A DNA stretch of 64,000 nucleotides, taken from contig DOJW01000009.1 of the NCBI GenBank assembly GCA_003511165.1, positions 17,227 through 81,226 of the forward strand, read 5' to 3'. Positions 34,628-44,533 of the stretch are shown in pieces (positions within the stretch are counted from its first letter, which is position 1; every line of letters begins with the position of its first letter). Made by a program: the position numbers and the translations under genes. This DNA comes from Candidatus Dependentiae bacterium. Its GTDB lineage: Bacteria; Babelota; Babeliae; Babelales; UBA12411. A model generated the notes under the pieces. That model was not told the origin of the DNA and searched no databases. It was given only the letters and a program-made list of their open reading frames with translations.

Positions 34628-36049
34628 TATTTTAAGCGCTGCGTCTATTCTATTTTTAATCTCATCCCATTCTAAAATGTTTAGTAAGTCATGCATGCCT
34701 AAGCCATGGAATTTCCCTGTAAGCATATAACGTACGCTTCCAAAAATTTCTTTTATTTTTAAATTTTGCTCAGTTGCGTGATGTTTTAATTGTTCGATTA
34801 AAAAGTCTATTTTGTCAGTTTTGCTTAACGATAAAATGATTACTTCAAAAACTGATTTTAATTTTTCTTGTCCTAAGAAATTTTCGAGCTCTTCTTTAGA
34901 TACCTTTGGCTGTTCAAAGTAAAAGGATAAAAAGTTAGCTATTTCTTTGAGTGTTTGTGCGTCGTTTTTTACTTTGTTTACAAGATAGAGAAGTTTGTCA
35001 TCGCTCAAAGCGTTACTTTCAGGAAATTGTAGATTAATAAATGGTTTTGCGTAAGAAAATAGAAGATTTTCATCAAGCAGATTTATCCATTTGTGGTTGT
35101 ACCATTTTAACTTTTCTACATTGTATTTGATTGCGCCTGATGCATGAATATGTTCAAAATTATAATTTGAAACAAGTTCATCAAGGCTTTGCACTTCAGG
35201 ATTTAGCGAGGTGCCAATTGCGGCTAGATAATTGAGAATTGTTTGAGGTAAAAAACCTTCTTTTATTAAATCGTCAAGAGATGAACCAAAATCACGTTTG
35301 GATAAAATTTTACCTTCTTCATTGCAGATCATTGGTAAGTGCCAAAAAATTGGCATAGATGTGGCAAAAGCTTCGTAAATAGCTGCTTGCATAGCTGTGT
35401 TGGATAAATGATCATCGCCTCGAATCACATGTGAAACTTTCATAAGCCAATCATCAACGGCATTTGTGAAAAGAAATGTAAAGCTTCCGTCGGATCTAGT
35501 GATGGCAAAATCGGTAAAGTTTTTGAGTTCGAATTTCATTATTCCGCGGTCGAGCGTGTTTATTTCTGTTATGGCATCATGGTTTATAGCTAAACGCCAA
35601 ACAAAAGGCTTTTTTTCTTGTAGTTTTTGTTTGATCATGTCATCAGAAAGGTGCAAGCAAGTGCGGTCGTATCTTGGAGGTTCACCTTTTGATTGTTGTA
35701 TTTTTTTCTTAGTCTCTAGTTCTTCTGGGGTGCAAAAACATCGGTAAATTTTTTGATTTTGTATTAATTCATCTAGTTTTTCCTGGTAAATATGAGTTCT
35801 TTCTGATTGTAAATATGGTCCGTAAGATCCTCCAACGATAGGGCCTTCGTCGTAAGTTAAATTTAAGAAGTTCAAATTCTCGATTATTCCAGAGTTCATG
35901 TTGCGCTCGGTATCCGTGTCTTCGATTCTTAAAATGAAGCTTCCGTTTTTTTGTTTTGCAAATAGATAATTAAATAGGGCAATTCTTACACTTCCAAGGT
36001 GCATTTTTCCCGTTGGGGATGGGGCAAATCTTACTCGAACTTTTTTCAT
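34616..36049 (-). CDS. gltX: Glutamate--tRNA ligase
   Basis: 477 residues, class I. HIGH-region FAPSPTGKMHLGSVR at residues 7-21, KMSK-region KILSKRDFG, and a C-terminal anticodon-binding domain. No split or fusion. Whether it also charges tRNA-Gln (needing GatCAB) cannot be seen here. The stop lies inside the 3' end of the convergent secreted protein gene. Confidence 0.97.
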   Translation of the reverse strand: MKKVRVRFAPSPTGKMHLGSVRIALFNYLFAKQKNGSFILRIEDTDTERNMNSGIIENLNFLNLTYDEGPIVGGSYGPYLQSERTHIYQEKLDELIQNQKIYRCFCTPEELETKKKIQQSKGEPPRYDRTCLHLSDDMIKQKLQEKKPFVWRLAINHDAITEINTLDRGIMKFELKNFTDFAITRSDGSFTFLFTNAVDDWLMKVSHVIRGDDHLSNTAMQAAIYEAFATSMPIFWHLPMICNEEGKILSKRDFGSSLDDLIKEGFLPQTILNYLAAIGTSLNPEVQSLDELVSNYNFEHIHASGAIKYNVEKLKWYNHKWINLLDENLLFSYAKPFINLQFPESNALSDDKLLYLVNKVKNDAQTLKEIANFLSFYFEQPKVSKEELENFLGQEKLKSVFEVIILSLSKTDKIDFLIEQLKHHATEQNLKIKEIFGSVRYMLTGKFHGLGMHDLLNILEWDEIKNRIDAALKILNI

Positions 36050-36273
36050 TTGGGACCCTTTTTTTAGATTTTTAAGGTTTTTTTAAATTTTTTTATTTAT
36101 AGCATTATAGAATGAAATAAAAAATTCATAAAAACAATTATTGGTATTACACTACTAAAATGCAACTAAATTCTGCAAAAAATTGAAAACTAATAGTGCA
36201 AAGTTGTAAATATAAAAATAGATAAAATTTCAAAATAGTAATAATAACTTATAACTTGGATGGAGTTAGAATT

Positions 36274-37194
36274 ATGAAAAATGAGCTAAAATTTAAAACT
36301 TTATTAGAAACGATTGGTAATACACCGATAATTAAGTTGGATTTTGGAACAAACCCAACTCTTCTTGCAAAGCTTGAATATTTGAATCCAGGTGGAAGTA
36401 TAAAAGATCGATCTGCGCTTTACATGATTGAAGATGCAGAAAAAAGAGGTCTTTTAAAACCGGGTGGAACAATCATCGAAGCATCTTCTGGAAACCAGGG
36501 AATTGCACTTGCTATGATTGGTGTCATAAAAGGTTATAAAGTTATTATCACTGTTCCTGATCGAACAAGTATCGAAAAAATAAATACATTAAAAGCTTAT
36601 GGCGCCGATGTTCGTATTTGCGAAAATACAGATACTTTAGAAGATCCTAGAAGTTATCATTCAATGGCTGATACGCTACATGAAGAAATTGAAGGTTCTT
36701 TTATGCCAAACCAGTATTTCAACAAAAAAAATGTAGAAGCACATTATTTAACAACTGGTCCTGAAATCTGGAAACAAACTGAAGGTAAAATTACACATTT
36801 ATTTGCTGCAATGGGAAGCTGTGGAACTATTTCAGGTGCTGCAAAATATCTCAAAGAGCAAAATCCAAATATTAAAGTAATCGGAATAGATGCTGAAAAT
36901 TCAAAACTTTCAAATCCAAATCCAAAAGCTTACATATCAGAAGGTATCGGTGTTGATGTTATAAGTGATACGCTTAACCGTGCTGTAATTGATCAAATTT
37001 TGACAGTTAATGATGATGAAGTTTTTGCAATGACACGTAAACTTGCTGCAAAAGGATTTTTAGTTGGTCTTAGTTGTGGCGCTGTTATGCATATAGCTTT
37101 GGATTATTGCAAAAAATTAAGCGACAAAGATATTGCAGTTGTGTTATTTGCAGATTCAGGAAGAGCCTATTTAAGTAAAGTATTTAACTTTTAA
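36274..37194 (+). CDS. Cysteine synthase-type PLP enzyme
   Basis: 306 residues from ATG 36274, with GGAG upstream; the TTG at 36256 is less likely. Fold-type II PLP enzyme: the Schiff-base lysine in NPGGSIKDRSA, EASSGNQGIALAMIG, and the PLP-phosphate loop GSCGTISGAA. It fits O-acetylserine sulfhydrylase or cystathionine beta-synthase catalytic domains, and SIKDR slightly favours the CBS/CysM side. Only 11 bp before dapF, so co-transcribed. Confidence 0.88.
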   Translation: MKNELKFKTLLETIGNTPIIKLDFGTNPTLLAKLEYLNPGGSIKDRSALYMIEDAEKRGLLKPGGTIIEASSGNQGIALAMIGVIKGYKVIITVPDRTSIEKINTLKAYGADVRICENTDTLEDPRSYHSMADTLHEEIEGSFMPNQYFNKKNVEAHYLTTGPEIWKQTEGKITHLFAAMGSCGTISGAAKYLKEQNPNIKVIGIDAENSKLSNPNPKAYISEGIGVDVISDTLNRAVIDQILTVNDDEVFAMTRKLAAKGFLVGLSCGAVMHIALDYCKKLSDKDIAVVLFADSGRAYLSKVFNF

Positions 37195-37205
37195 TAGTTG
37201 TTAAA

Positions 37206-38021
37206 ATGAATTTTTTTAAATATCAATCTCTTGGAAACGATTTTATCTTGCTTGACTGGATGTTGGAAAATCAGAATTTTGTAGATCAAAAATTGTCCGA
37301 TTCAAATTGGTCAAACTTTGTCCGCTCTTCTTGTGATAGACATTTTGGAATCGGTGCAGATGGGATTTTGATTTTAGTTAACGGTGCGATACCAAAAGCT
37401 CTGATTTACAATTCGGATGGTTCAAACGGAGAAGTTTGTTTTAACGGTATTCGCTGCGTTGCAAGTCATCTTTTTACGCAGCACAAATTTCCCAAAGAGT
37501 TTGATGTTTTGATGGGGAAGAAAAAAATTCATTGTAAAATAGATTCTTTAAAAGATAATGTTGCTCAAGTAATTACAAATGTAGGTAAAGCTATATCGAT
37601 CGAAGAAAAAACAATAAAAATCGATGAGGAAATTTTCAATGGATATTCTGTAAATGTTGGAAATCCTCATTTTATTGTTTTTAAAACAGTTTCGCTTGAT
37701 TGGCTGCAAAAGAATGGTTCAAAAATAGAAACAGATCCAAATTTTCCAAATAAAACAAATGTCGAATTTGTTTGGCCGCAAAATGTGGCGGAAAATTTTT
37801 ATAATATGATAGTTTTTGAACGAGGATGTGGAATCACTTTGGCATGTAGTTCTGGAGCTGCCGCTTTTGTATCGCTTTTACATTATAAAAAAGATATCGA
37901 AATTGAAAATGTAGTAAAAATAAAAATGCCAGGAGGTTTTATTTCCTCCTGGCTTACCGCAGACTTTGATGTATTTCAATCGTCGTCTGCAGCTATGGTG
38001 TTTAAAGGAATAGTTTCTTAA
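37206..38021 (+). CDS. dapF: Diaminopimelate epimerase
   Basis: Converts LL- to meso-diaminopimelate for peptidoglycan and lysine. 271 residues with the two catalytic cysteines: one in NGEVCFNGIRC and one in ITLACSSGAAA. The N-terminus FKYQSLGNDFILLD is typical. Implies a DAP-type cell wall or lysine synthesis. The 3' part of the coding sequence contains a perfect 9-bp hairpin (37928-37954). Confidence 0.95.
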   Translation: MNFFKYQSLGNDFILLDWMLENQNFVDQKLSDSNWSNFVRSSCDRHFGIGADGILILVNGAIPKALIYNSDGSNGEVCFNGIRCVASHLFTQHKFPKEFDVLMGKKKIHCKIDSLKDNVAQVITNVGKAISIEEKTIKIDEEIFNGYSVNVGNPHFIVFKTVSLDWLQKNGSKIETDPNFPNKTNVEFVWPQNVAENFYNMIVFERGCGITLACSSGAAAFVSLLHYKKDIEIENVVKIKMPGGFISSWLTADFDVFQSSSAAMVFKGIVS

Positions 38022-38028
38022 CTATTTT

Positions 38029-38421
38029 TTACTCTTGAACGCCTTCTTCTACCATTCCTGTTGATTCAAGATGTCCTTCTCTTTCTTCACTACTTTCTTT
38101 TTGTGAAGGTTCAGGTTTAATCATTGAACCTTTATGTTGACGTTCTCGTTCTTTTTCATGTTGTCTATGCACTACCCCATGTTTTCTTGCTGTTTGGGTG
38201 TCTTTTTCTTCTTTCATTTTTTTATGTTTTTTCTTCATAGGGCAAGAACAAGTTCCATCCTTCTTAGGACAATTACATGTTTTATCCCCAGACATTGGGC
38301 AATATCCATTAGTAGCAGGACATTTTTCTGTCTTATCCTTGTGCGTGTAAGCAATAGCACTAGATGAGATAAGAGATAAACATAAACCTGAGGCTAAAAG
38401 CGTTTTCTTAAAACCGTTCAT
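38029..38421 (-). CDS. Secreted Cys- and Lys-rich small protein
   Basis: 130 residues. Signal peptide MNGFKKTLLA... cut near AIA-YT, strong AAGGAG. Mature N-terminal third has seven cysteines in a CP-rich pattern (CPATNGYCPM, CNCPKK, CSCPMKKKHKK), then a very charged His/Lys/Glu-rich tail. Suggests metal binding in the envelope, but no family is recognised. Convergent with dapF, 7 bp apart. Confidence 0.72.
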   Translation of the reverse strand: MNGFKKTLLASGLCLSLISSSAIAYTHKDKTEKCPATNGYCPMSGDKTCNCPKKDGTCSCPMKKKHKKMKEEKDTQTARKHGVVHRQHEKERERQHKGSMIKPEPSQKESSEEREGHLESTGMVEEGVQE

Positions 38422-38644
38422 AAAGACTCCTTTTTATTAAAAACAGGGTTTCATTACTACACTAAACCCTTATGAACTAAGCTTAAAAAAACGGGTTACA
38501 GATTGTCAATTTAAAAAAATAATTATCCTGTTAAAATTGGGTTTTTTTGAATTTTTGATAAAAATATTGATAAAAAACGAATGCAATTAGTAAATTTATA
38601 AAAGGGGTAGTAAATAAAAAGAGAGTAGTAATGAAGGCAAAATT

Positions 38645-39349
38645 ATGAAAAAACTGATTTTTTTGCTGTTTTATTTGTTTTTTGTAGTTTTATCTAATAA
38701 TTCAATTTTTCCAAAAGCAAAAATTGTAAAATCGACAGAAAATAAAACAAATACATCATATAGTATAGAAAGCAATCAAGATTTTTATGATTCGATAAAA
38801 TATGATCTTGTTGCTGTATATATTTATGATGGATCTACAAAAAATAAAGATTTATTAGCACAACAAGATGAATCATTTAAAATGGCAGCGGCAAAGGAGC
38901 CTTTGGTTTTATTTACCAAAGTTAATATTGAGAAAAAAGATTTAAAATCTGTGATAGATAATTTGGGAATTAAAGGTTATCCAGCGATAGCGCTTTTCTC
39001 GTCTGGTAAGATGGTGGCACTTGCTAGAGATATTAGACCTGAGCAAATGACATCTGAAAATATTAGAACGTTTATCTTAGACAGCTTTGGGCAAAGCATA
39101 ATAGAAAAAATGAAATATATTTCGCAAACTCAGCAACAAGCACAAGAGCAGCAGGTGGAAGTGGAAAGCGAATCGTCAGACTCTGAGCCAAGAGTAGGAA
39201 TATATTTTGGAGTTGGAAGTTATCCAGGATGGTATGGGTATCCATATGGCTACTATCCTTATGGTAGTTATTGGTATGGAGATTCGCATAGGCATCATAG
39301 GGATAGGGGCCATTCTCGCGGTTCTCATAGCGGCAGGCATAGAAGATAA
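38645..39349 (+). CDS. Secreted thioredoxin-fold protein with Tyr/Gly and His/Arg tail
   Basis: 234 residues. Signal peptide or anchor MKKLIFLLFYLFFVVLS, AAGG before the ATG. Residues about 40-155 look like a thioredoxin fold (YDLVAVYIYDGS, VNIEKKDLKSV, IKGYPAIALFSSGK with the cis-Pro loop), but the CxxC motif is absent, so it is not a redox enzyme. The last 50 residues are Tyr/Gly/Pro-rich, then HRHHRDRGHSRG-type basic repeats. Role unknown; a binding or structural surface role is possible. Confidence 0.7.
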   Translation: MKKLIFLLFYLFFVVLSNNSIFPKAKIVKSTENKTNTSYSIESNQDFYDSIKYDLVAVYIYDGSTKNKDLLAQQDESFKMAAAKEPLVLFTKVNIEKKDLKSVIDNLGIKGYPAIALFSSGKMVALARDIRPEQMTSENIRTFILDSFGQSIIEKMKYISQTQQQAQEQQVEVESESSDSEPRVGIYFGVGSYPGWYGYPYGYYPYGSYWYGDSHRHHRDRGHSRGSHSGRHRR

Positions 39350-39441
39350 TTTTAAAAAACTAGCAGATAAATTTAAAAAAATATTGTAGACTACATTTTC
39401 TAAAAGCAAAATTAAAAAACTTTATTTTAGGAATTAATAAA

Positions 39442-39900
39442 ATGTCTTCTAGTCTTCTATTATCATTTGAACTTATTTATTTAATAGACTGGCTTTTAAA
39501 TAATGAAAGAACAAAGGTTAAGTTGCTTATTAAAAATGCTGTTGATAAAGGGCTTGGAAATGAGCTACGTGGAATGGATCCTAAAATAGCAGCAATTAGA
39601 AATGATGAGTTGCAACTTTCTTTTTTAGATTTTTTAGATTTTTTGGAAGATACGCTTAATGAAACGCTAAAAACAGATTTGCAAAAAAATTTAAATTTAA
39701 AAGAAAATATATCTTCAGAACTTAAAAAGTTGAATATTTCTAATGTAGATTCAAAAACTTTGTGGGTTAGTATTAATCAAGCGGAATTAGAAGTTCTTAA
39801 AAAATTAAATAAAGGTTTAGAAGATAAAGTAGATTCTAAAGAAATTTTGTTAGAAAAGATTCTCAAAAATTGGCATCCGACTAAAGATCAGATTAACTAA
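39442..39900 (+). CDS. Hypothetical cytosolic helical protein
   Basis: 152 residues, strongly helical and charged, no signal peptide. The repeated FLDFLDFLED and later KKLNISNVDS/KKLNKGLEDK suggest amphipathic or coiled-coil segments. AGGA lies before the ATG. I recognise no family. Its stop overlaps the stop of convergent maf by 4 bp. Confidence 0.55.
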   Translation: MSSSLLLSFELIYLIDWLLNNERTKVKLLIKNAVDKGLGNELRGMDPKIAAIRNDELQLSFLDFLDFLEDTLNETLKTDLQKNLNLKENISSELKKLNISNVDSKTLWVSINQAELEVLKKLNKGLEDKVDSKEILLEKILKNWHPTKDQIN

Positions 39901-40523
39901 AATCCAAATCCCATTTTCTCTAAATTTTCTAAAAGCTCAAACATTGGAAGTCCGACAGCAGAGCTGTAAGATCCTCTGATTGATTTTAGAAAGCATTGCC
40001 CAACTCCTTCAACGATGGCAGCGCCACAACCTTTGAGAGCAAGCGGTTCTGTTGTTAAGTAAAAATCTTCCCATTTTTTAGGGACAAAATATTCAGCGGT
40101 AGTTGAACTGTGAAAAATGATTCTTTTTTTTGTATTCCAAATATTTTCGTTAAATTCTTTTTTGTCTAAACAGCATGCGGTAACAATTTCTATTTCTTCT
40201 TCACGTTCGATTTGAAGCATTCTCTTTGCGTCGTTAATATCTTTTGGTTTTGAAAGGATTTGATTTGTTTTGCAGCTTTTGATTAAAGTGTCTGCAGTTA
40301 AAACAAATATTTCTTTATGGGTGGATAAATTATCAGGGATAATCAGATGCCGCATTTTTTCTTTTGCGATTTCACTTACATAATTTTCAAATTCTTCTGG
40401 ATTTGCATGCGGTACGCACTCATCGCTATCATGCTTTAAAATTGTATAATTTATTTTTGCATTTTTTAGAAGAAGCTGTCTTGAAAAAGATTGTGATCCT
40501 AAATATAAAATATCTTTACTCAT
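39897..40523 (-). CDS. maf: Maf-family nucleoside triphosphate pyrophosphatase
   Basis: Hydrolyses non-canonical or surplus (d)NTPs such as dTTP/UTP. 208 residues from ATG 40523, fixed by an ATGA overlap with the dprA stop; the TTG at 40538 is not needed. Motifs: YLGSQSFSRQLLL (the usual LASxSPRRxxLL), DSDE, LTADTLI, and GLPMFEL at the C-terminus. It is the last gene of gyrA-dprA-maf. Confidence 0.92.
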   Translation of the reverse strand: MSKDILYLGSQSFSRQLLLKNAKINYTILKHDSDECVPHANPEEFENYVSEIAKEKMRHLIIPDNLSTHKEIFVLTADTLIKSCKTNQILSKPKDINDAKRMLQIEREEEIEIVTACCLDKKEFNENIWNTKKRIIFHSSTTAEYFVPKKWEDFYLTTEPLALKGCGAAIVEGVGQCFLKSIRGSYSSAVGLPMFELLENLEKMGFGF

Positions 40524-41692
40524 TTTATTAATTCCCAATATCCTGCGAAATTTTGTTTTACTATTCCTTCAAGCTGAAGCGAAAAAAGTTCGTTTTGAAG
40601 CGTTGCAAAATCTATTTCCGTTTTTGCATTTAATTCATCGATAGATGTTGCTACTGTTAAGTTTTGTAATATTTTATTTGATTCATTTGATAAGTTCAAT
40701 TTGATTTTGGATTCTGCGATAGGAGTTTTTGATTTTTCCAAACTGTTTACTTTTGGTTTTTGAATAACAAATCCAAAATCTTCCAAAATTGATTCAACGC
40801 TCCAAGCAATTTTTGCTCCTTGCGCTATTAATTGGTGGCATCCGGTGCTTAATGGATCAAAAATAGACCCAGGAGCTGCAAAAACAGTTTTTCCTTGTTC
40901 GAGTGCAAATTGCGCTGTGATTTTGGCACCGCTTTTTTCTGCAGCTTGGACTAAAAGTGTGCCATTGCTTAATCCTGCGATTATTCTGTTACGAGCTGGA
41001 AATGTTGTCAGGTTTGGTTCCATTGTGAGCGGGAATGCGCTAACCAAGGTCCCGTTTTTCTCTGTTATTTCTTTAAATAAATTTTTATTTTCAGCTGGAT
41101 AGGTCCAAAGCAAACCACAACCAAAAACTACAATTGTTTTACCTCCGGCTTCAAGAGTTGCTTTATGTGCCATTGTATCTACGCCCGTAGCTCCACCGCT
41201 TACAATCTCCCATCCGTGTGATACCAGCTCTTTTGCAAAATAATCGGTTACATTTTTTGCATATTTTCCAGCTTTGCGAGATCCGACGATCGCAAGTTTT
41301 AAATTTTTATCTTCAATGGGTTTGCCTTTTGTATAAAGGATTGGCGGAGGTAAAAAGATATTTTTTAAACTTGCTGGATAATTTGCATCGAAGATGGAAT
41401 GCAATGAAATTTTATTTTCTTTGATCAGATTAATTTCTTTTTCTAAAAATGATTTATCACTGAGTTTTTCGATAATAACGTTTATTTGTTTTTGTGATAA
41501 GTTTCTGAAAAGTGAAAAATCATTTTCATTTAAAGAATAGATTTTTTCAAAATCGAAATCTTCAACTGACGAAAAATCAAGGGGATTTTTTAAATCCCCT
41601 TTTCTTACATAATTTAAGATTTTGAAAATTGTTGCTGGTCCAACACCTTCAATCAGCGAAAGATGCAGCAATGTTTGTGTTGCGATTTGCAT
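40520..41692 (-). CDS. dprA: DNA-processing protein DprA
   Basis: 390 residues. N-terminal SAM/HhH-like region (VGPATIFKILNY), the Rossmann-like DprA core (AIVGSRKAGKYA, VSGGATGVDTMAHKATLEAG, FPARNRIIAGLS) and a C-terminal winged-helix-like domain. Loads RecA on incoming single strands in natural transformation. With comF at 57072 it hints at DNA-uptake capacity. It sits 3 bp after gyrA and overlaps maf. Confidence 0.94.
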   Translation of the reverse strand: MQIATQTLLHLSLIEGVGPATIFKILNYVRKGDLKNPLDFSSVEDFDFEKIYSLNENDFSLFRNLSQKQINVIIEKLSDKSFLEKEINLIKENKISLHSIFDANYPASLKNIFLPPPILYTKGKPIEDKNLKLAIVGSRKAGKYAKNVTDYFAKELVSHGWEIVSGGATGVDTMAHKATLEAGGKTIVVFGCGLLWTYPAENKNLFKEITEKNGTLVSAFPLTMEPNLTTFPARNRIIAGLSNGTLLVQAAEKSGAKITAQFALEQGKTVFAAPGSIFDPLSTGCHQLIAQGAKIAWSVESILEDFGFVIQKPKVNSLEKSKTPIAESKIKLNLSNESNKILQNLTVATSIDELNAKTEIDFATLQNELFSLQLEGIVKQNFAGYWELIK

Positions 41693-41695
41693 GTT

Positions 41696-44272
41696 TTAGT
41701 TTTCAATATCCTCTTCTTCGATTATTTCTTCATTTTCATCTTCATCGAGATTTTCGATTGTAGAGTTTATTATCGGAGCAGAGGTTTCTAGATTCGTAGG
41801 TATTTCTAAAACTAGCTCGTTTCCATCTGTTTCAAATGCAACAACTGCAAGTAATTCTTGGTTGCCATCTAGTCTGATTAGGCGAACACCTTTAGCTTGT
41901 CTGCCCATTGTACGTACTTCGTCAGGTGCGATTCGAATAATTTTGCCATTGGTGTCGATTAAAATAATTGTCGAATTATCTGAGACTTGTACTAAACCAA
42001 TTACATGTCCGTTGCGATGGTCTGTTGGTATTGTTCTTACACCCATTCCGCCACGGTGCGCGACTCTGAAGTCTACCGCTTTTACTCGTTTGCCATAACC
42101 ATTTGAAGTAGCAAATAAAACATCGCTTTGTGCGTCAGAAATTACTTCAAGACCAACGACTTCATCTTTTGGTTTTAATCTAATTCCGCGAACTCCCATT
42201 GCTTGACGTCCCATTGCGCGAATTTCGCTTTCTTTGAAGTGAATGCCCTGACCAAATTTTGTTGCGATAATTATTGAATCATTTCCGCCAGAGACTGCAC
42301 AAAATTCAAGTTCGTCTTTATCTTCCAGAGTGACTGCTCTGATGCCTGTACTTCTGATTTTTGCAAAAGCCATAGCATTTGTTTTTTTGATGACTCCAAA
42401 TTTTGTTACCATCACCAAAAATTTGTTTTCCATGCCGCGAACGCAAAGAAGTTTTACAACTGTTTCGCCTTCTACAAGCGGTAACAAGTTGACAACAGCG
42501 CGGCCTTTGGATGTTCTGGATCCTTCTGGAACCTGGAACACTGTGAAGCTGTAAACTCTTCCATGATTTGTGAAGAATAAAAGTTCGTCATGATTTTTGG
42601 TTACAAAAATATCTTGCATTAAGTCGTCGGCTTCGCTTAAGTCAGCCATTCCTTTTTTGCCTTTTCCACCGCGATGTTGAATATCATAAGTGCTTAGAGG
42701 AACTCGCTTGATGTAGCCTTTTTTAGTTAAAGTTACAACCATTTCTTCATCGGGGATTAGGTCTGCTTCGCTTAAAATATCAACAGGTGCTTCGATTTTT
42801 GAAAGACGTTTATCTGCGTAAGTGTCTCTTAAATATTCAAGTTCTTTGTTAATTTCTTTTTTGAGAACTTCTTCATTATTAAGAATCAATTGAAGTTGCG
42901 AAATCGTTTGTTTTATTTCTTCGATTTCGTTCATCAATTTTGCTTTTTCAAGACCTGTTAATCTTTGAAGGCGCATATCAAGGATTGCTTTACCTTGCAA
43001 ATCTGTTAGATGATATTTTTTGTGTAATGCTGCAATCGCTTCTTCGGCATTTTGTGATTTTTTGATCAAAACTATTACATCATCGATATTATCAAGTGCA
43101 ATTAATAAACCGGTTAAAACATGTTCACGTGCTTTGTTTTTATCCAGATCGAATTCACTGCGTTTTGTGATTATTTCTTTGCGATGAAGCAAGTAATGTT
43201 CAATCATTTCACGCAATGTAAAAATTGTTGGTTTGTTTTGATAAAGCGCGAGCATAAGGATAGAAATAGATGTTTGAAGATCTGTATGTTTGTATAATTG
43301 ATTTAAAATTATCTGAGGACTTTCTGCTCGTTTTAGTTCGATAACAAGTCTGATTCCGCGTTTGTCAGATTCATCGCGGATGTTTGAAATTCCTTCAATT
43401 ATTTTATTTTTTACAAGATCTGCGATTTTATTTATTAATTCTACTTTATTTACTTGGTAAGGAAGCTCGGTTATTACTAAAGCGAGATGTTTTTTATTTT
43501 CTTCAATATCTACTACTCCACGCACGATCACATTGCCATGACCTGTTGTGTAAGCTTTTACAACTCCTGAACGTCCGCAAATAATTCCACCTGTTGGAAA
43601 ATCTGGAGCGGGTACTAAATTGAAAAGTTCTTCTTGTGATAAATTTGGATTTTTTAGGAGAGCTATACTTGCATTTAAAATTTCGCCCAAGTTGTGAGGT
43701 GGGATGGATGTTGCCATACCAACTGCGATTCCAGTTGCTCCATTAATTAATAAAGTAGGAATTTTACTTGGGAGAATGGTAGGTTCACTTATTGATTCGT
43801 CATAGTTTGTGGTAAATGGAACAGTATTTTTTTCGATATCACATAGTACTTCTTGCGATATTTTGGCCATCCTTGTTTCGGTGTATCGCATAGCAGCTGC
43901 GTTGTCTCCGTCAACGGATCCCCAGTTTCCTTGGCCTTCAAGTAATGGATATCTTTTTGAAAATGTTTGTACCAAGCTTACCATTGCTTGGTAAATAGGT
44001 GAGTCACCATGTGGGTGATATTTTCCCATTACTTCTCCGACCACAGTTGCAGATTTTCTGAAAGGTTTTGTGTGGTAATATCCAAGTGTGTGTAGCGCAT
44101 AGAGAATTCTTCTCTGAACTGGTTTTAAACCATCTCGAATGTCTGGTAGAGCGCGGCTTATAATAACTGACATTGCGTAATCAAGGAAAGCCGTTTTTAG
44201 CTCTTTTTCAATGGAGATAGGTAAAACTGAGGTAGTCTCTATTTTACTTTCTGGAGCGTTTTCGTTTTGCAT
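41696..44272 (-). CDS. gyrA: DNA gyrase subunit A
   Basis: 858 residues; cuts and rejoins DNA in gyrase. Active Tyr is Y130 in AAAMRYTETRM. The N-terminal SRALPDIRDGLKPVQRRILY and GKYHPHGD (quinolone region) are normal. The C-terminal domain has the six-bladed pattern, and the GyrA box reads QHRGGKG rather than the usual QRRGGKG. Acidic tail. GyrB is not in the window. Leads the leftward gyrA-dprA-maf unit. Confidence 0.96.
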   Translation of the reverse strand: MQNENAPESKIETTSVLPISIEKELKTAFLDYAMSVIISRALPDIRDGLKPVQRRILYALHTLGYYHTKPFRKSATVVGEVMGKYHPHGDSPIYQAMVSLVQTFSKRYPLLEGQGNWGSVDGDNAAAMRYTETRMAKISQEVLCDIEKNTVPFTTNYDESISEPTILPSKIPTLLINGATGIAVGMATSIPPHNLGEILNASIALLKNPNLSQEELFNLVPAPDFPTGGIICGRSGVVKAYTTGHGNVIVRGVVDIEENKKHLALVITELPYQVNKVELINKIADLVKNKIIEGISNIRDESDKRGIRLVIELKRAESPQIILNQLYKHTDLQTSISILMLALYQNKPTIFTLREMIEHYLLHRKEIITKRSEFDLDKNKAREHVLTGLLIALDNIDDVIVLIKKSQNAEEAIAALHKKYHLTDLQGKAILDMRLQRLTGLEKAKLMNEIEEIKQTISQLQLILNNEEVLKKEINKELEYLRDTYADKRLSKIEAPVDILSEADLIPDEEMVVTLTKKGYIKRVPLSTYDIQHRGGKGKKGMADLSEADDLMQDIFVTKNHDELLFFTNHGRVYSFTVFQVPEGSRTSKGRAVVNLLPLVEGETVVKLLCVRGMENKFLVMVTKFGVIKKTNAMAFAKIRSTGIRAVTLEDKDELEFCAVSGGNDSIIIATKFGQGIHFKESEIRAMGRQAMGVRGIRLKPKDEVVGLEVISDAQSDVLFATSNGYGKRVKAVDFRVAHRGGMGVRTIPTDHRNGHVIGLVQVSDNSTIILIDTNGKIIRIAPDEVRTMGRQAKGVRLIRLDGNQELLAVVAFETDGNELVLEIPTNLETSAPIINSTIENLDEDENEEIIEEEDIEN

Positions 44273-44470
44273 TTAAAAATCCTTCCCAAATAAATAAAAA
44301 TTTTACAAAGAATAGGATACAATGCTTTGCTTTATTAAACAAGTTTTGCCTTTATTTATGCATGAAAATAAGCTTGATCAGGGATAAAATTTGATTGTAT
44401 GTTTGATTAGAAATAAATTTTAAATTTAAGAAAATAAATAATTTGAATTTTGTAATGTAGCAAAAAAAAG

Positions 44471-44498
44471 AAAAGGGCAATTTTTAATTCGCCCTTTT
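44471..44498 (-). terminator. Terminator of the split propeller gene
   Basis: Stem AAAAGGGC-ATT / AAT-GCCCTTTT with T-runs on both sides. The sequence with its left flank is a copy of the terminator region at 46550-46607, part of the local duplication. Confidence 0.8.
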
Positions 44499-44533
44499 CT
44501 TTTTTTGTTTGGTCTTTTTTCTTTTTGTTCTAA

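Noticed and set aside
39207..39389. Gly/Ile/Met-rich ORF overlapping the tail of the thioredoxin-fold gene
   Set aside because: Shadow frame of the repetitive Tyr/Gly codons; no own start signal.
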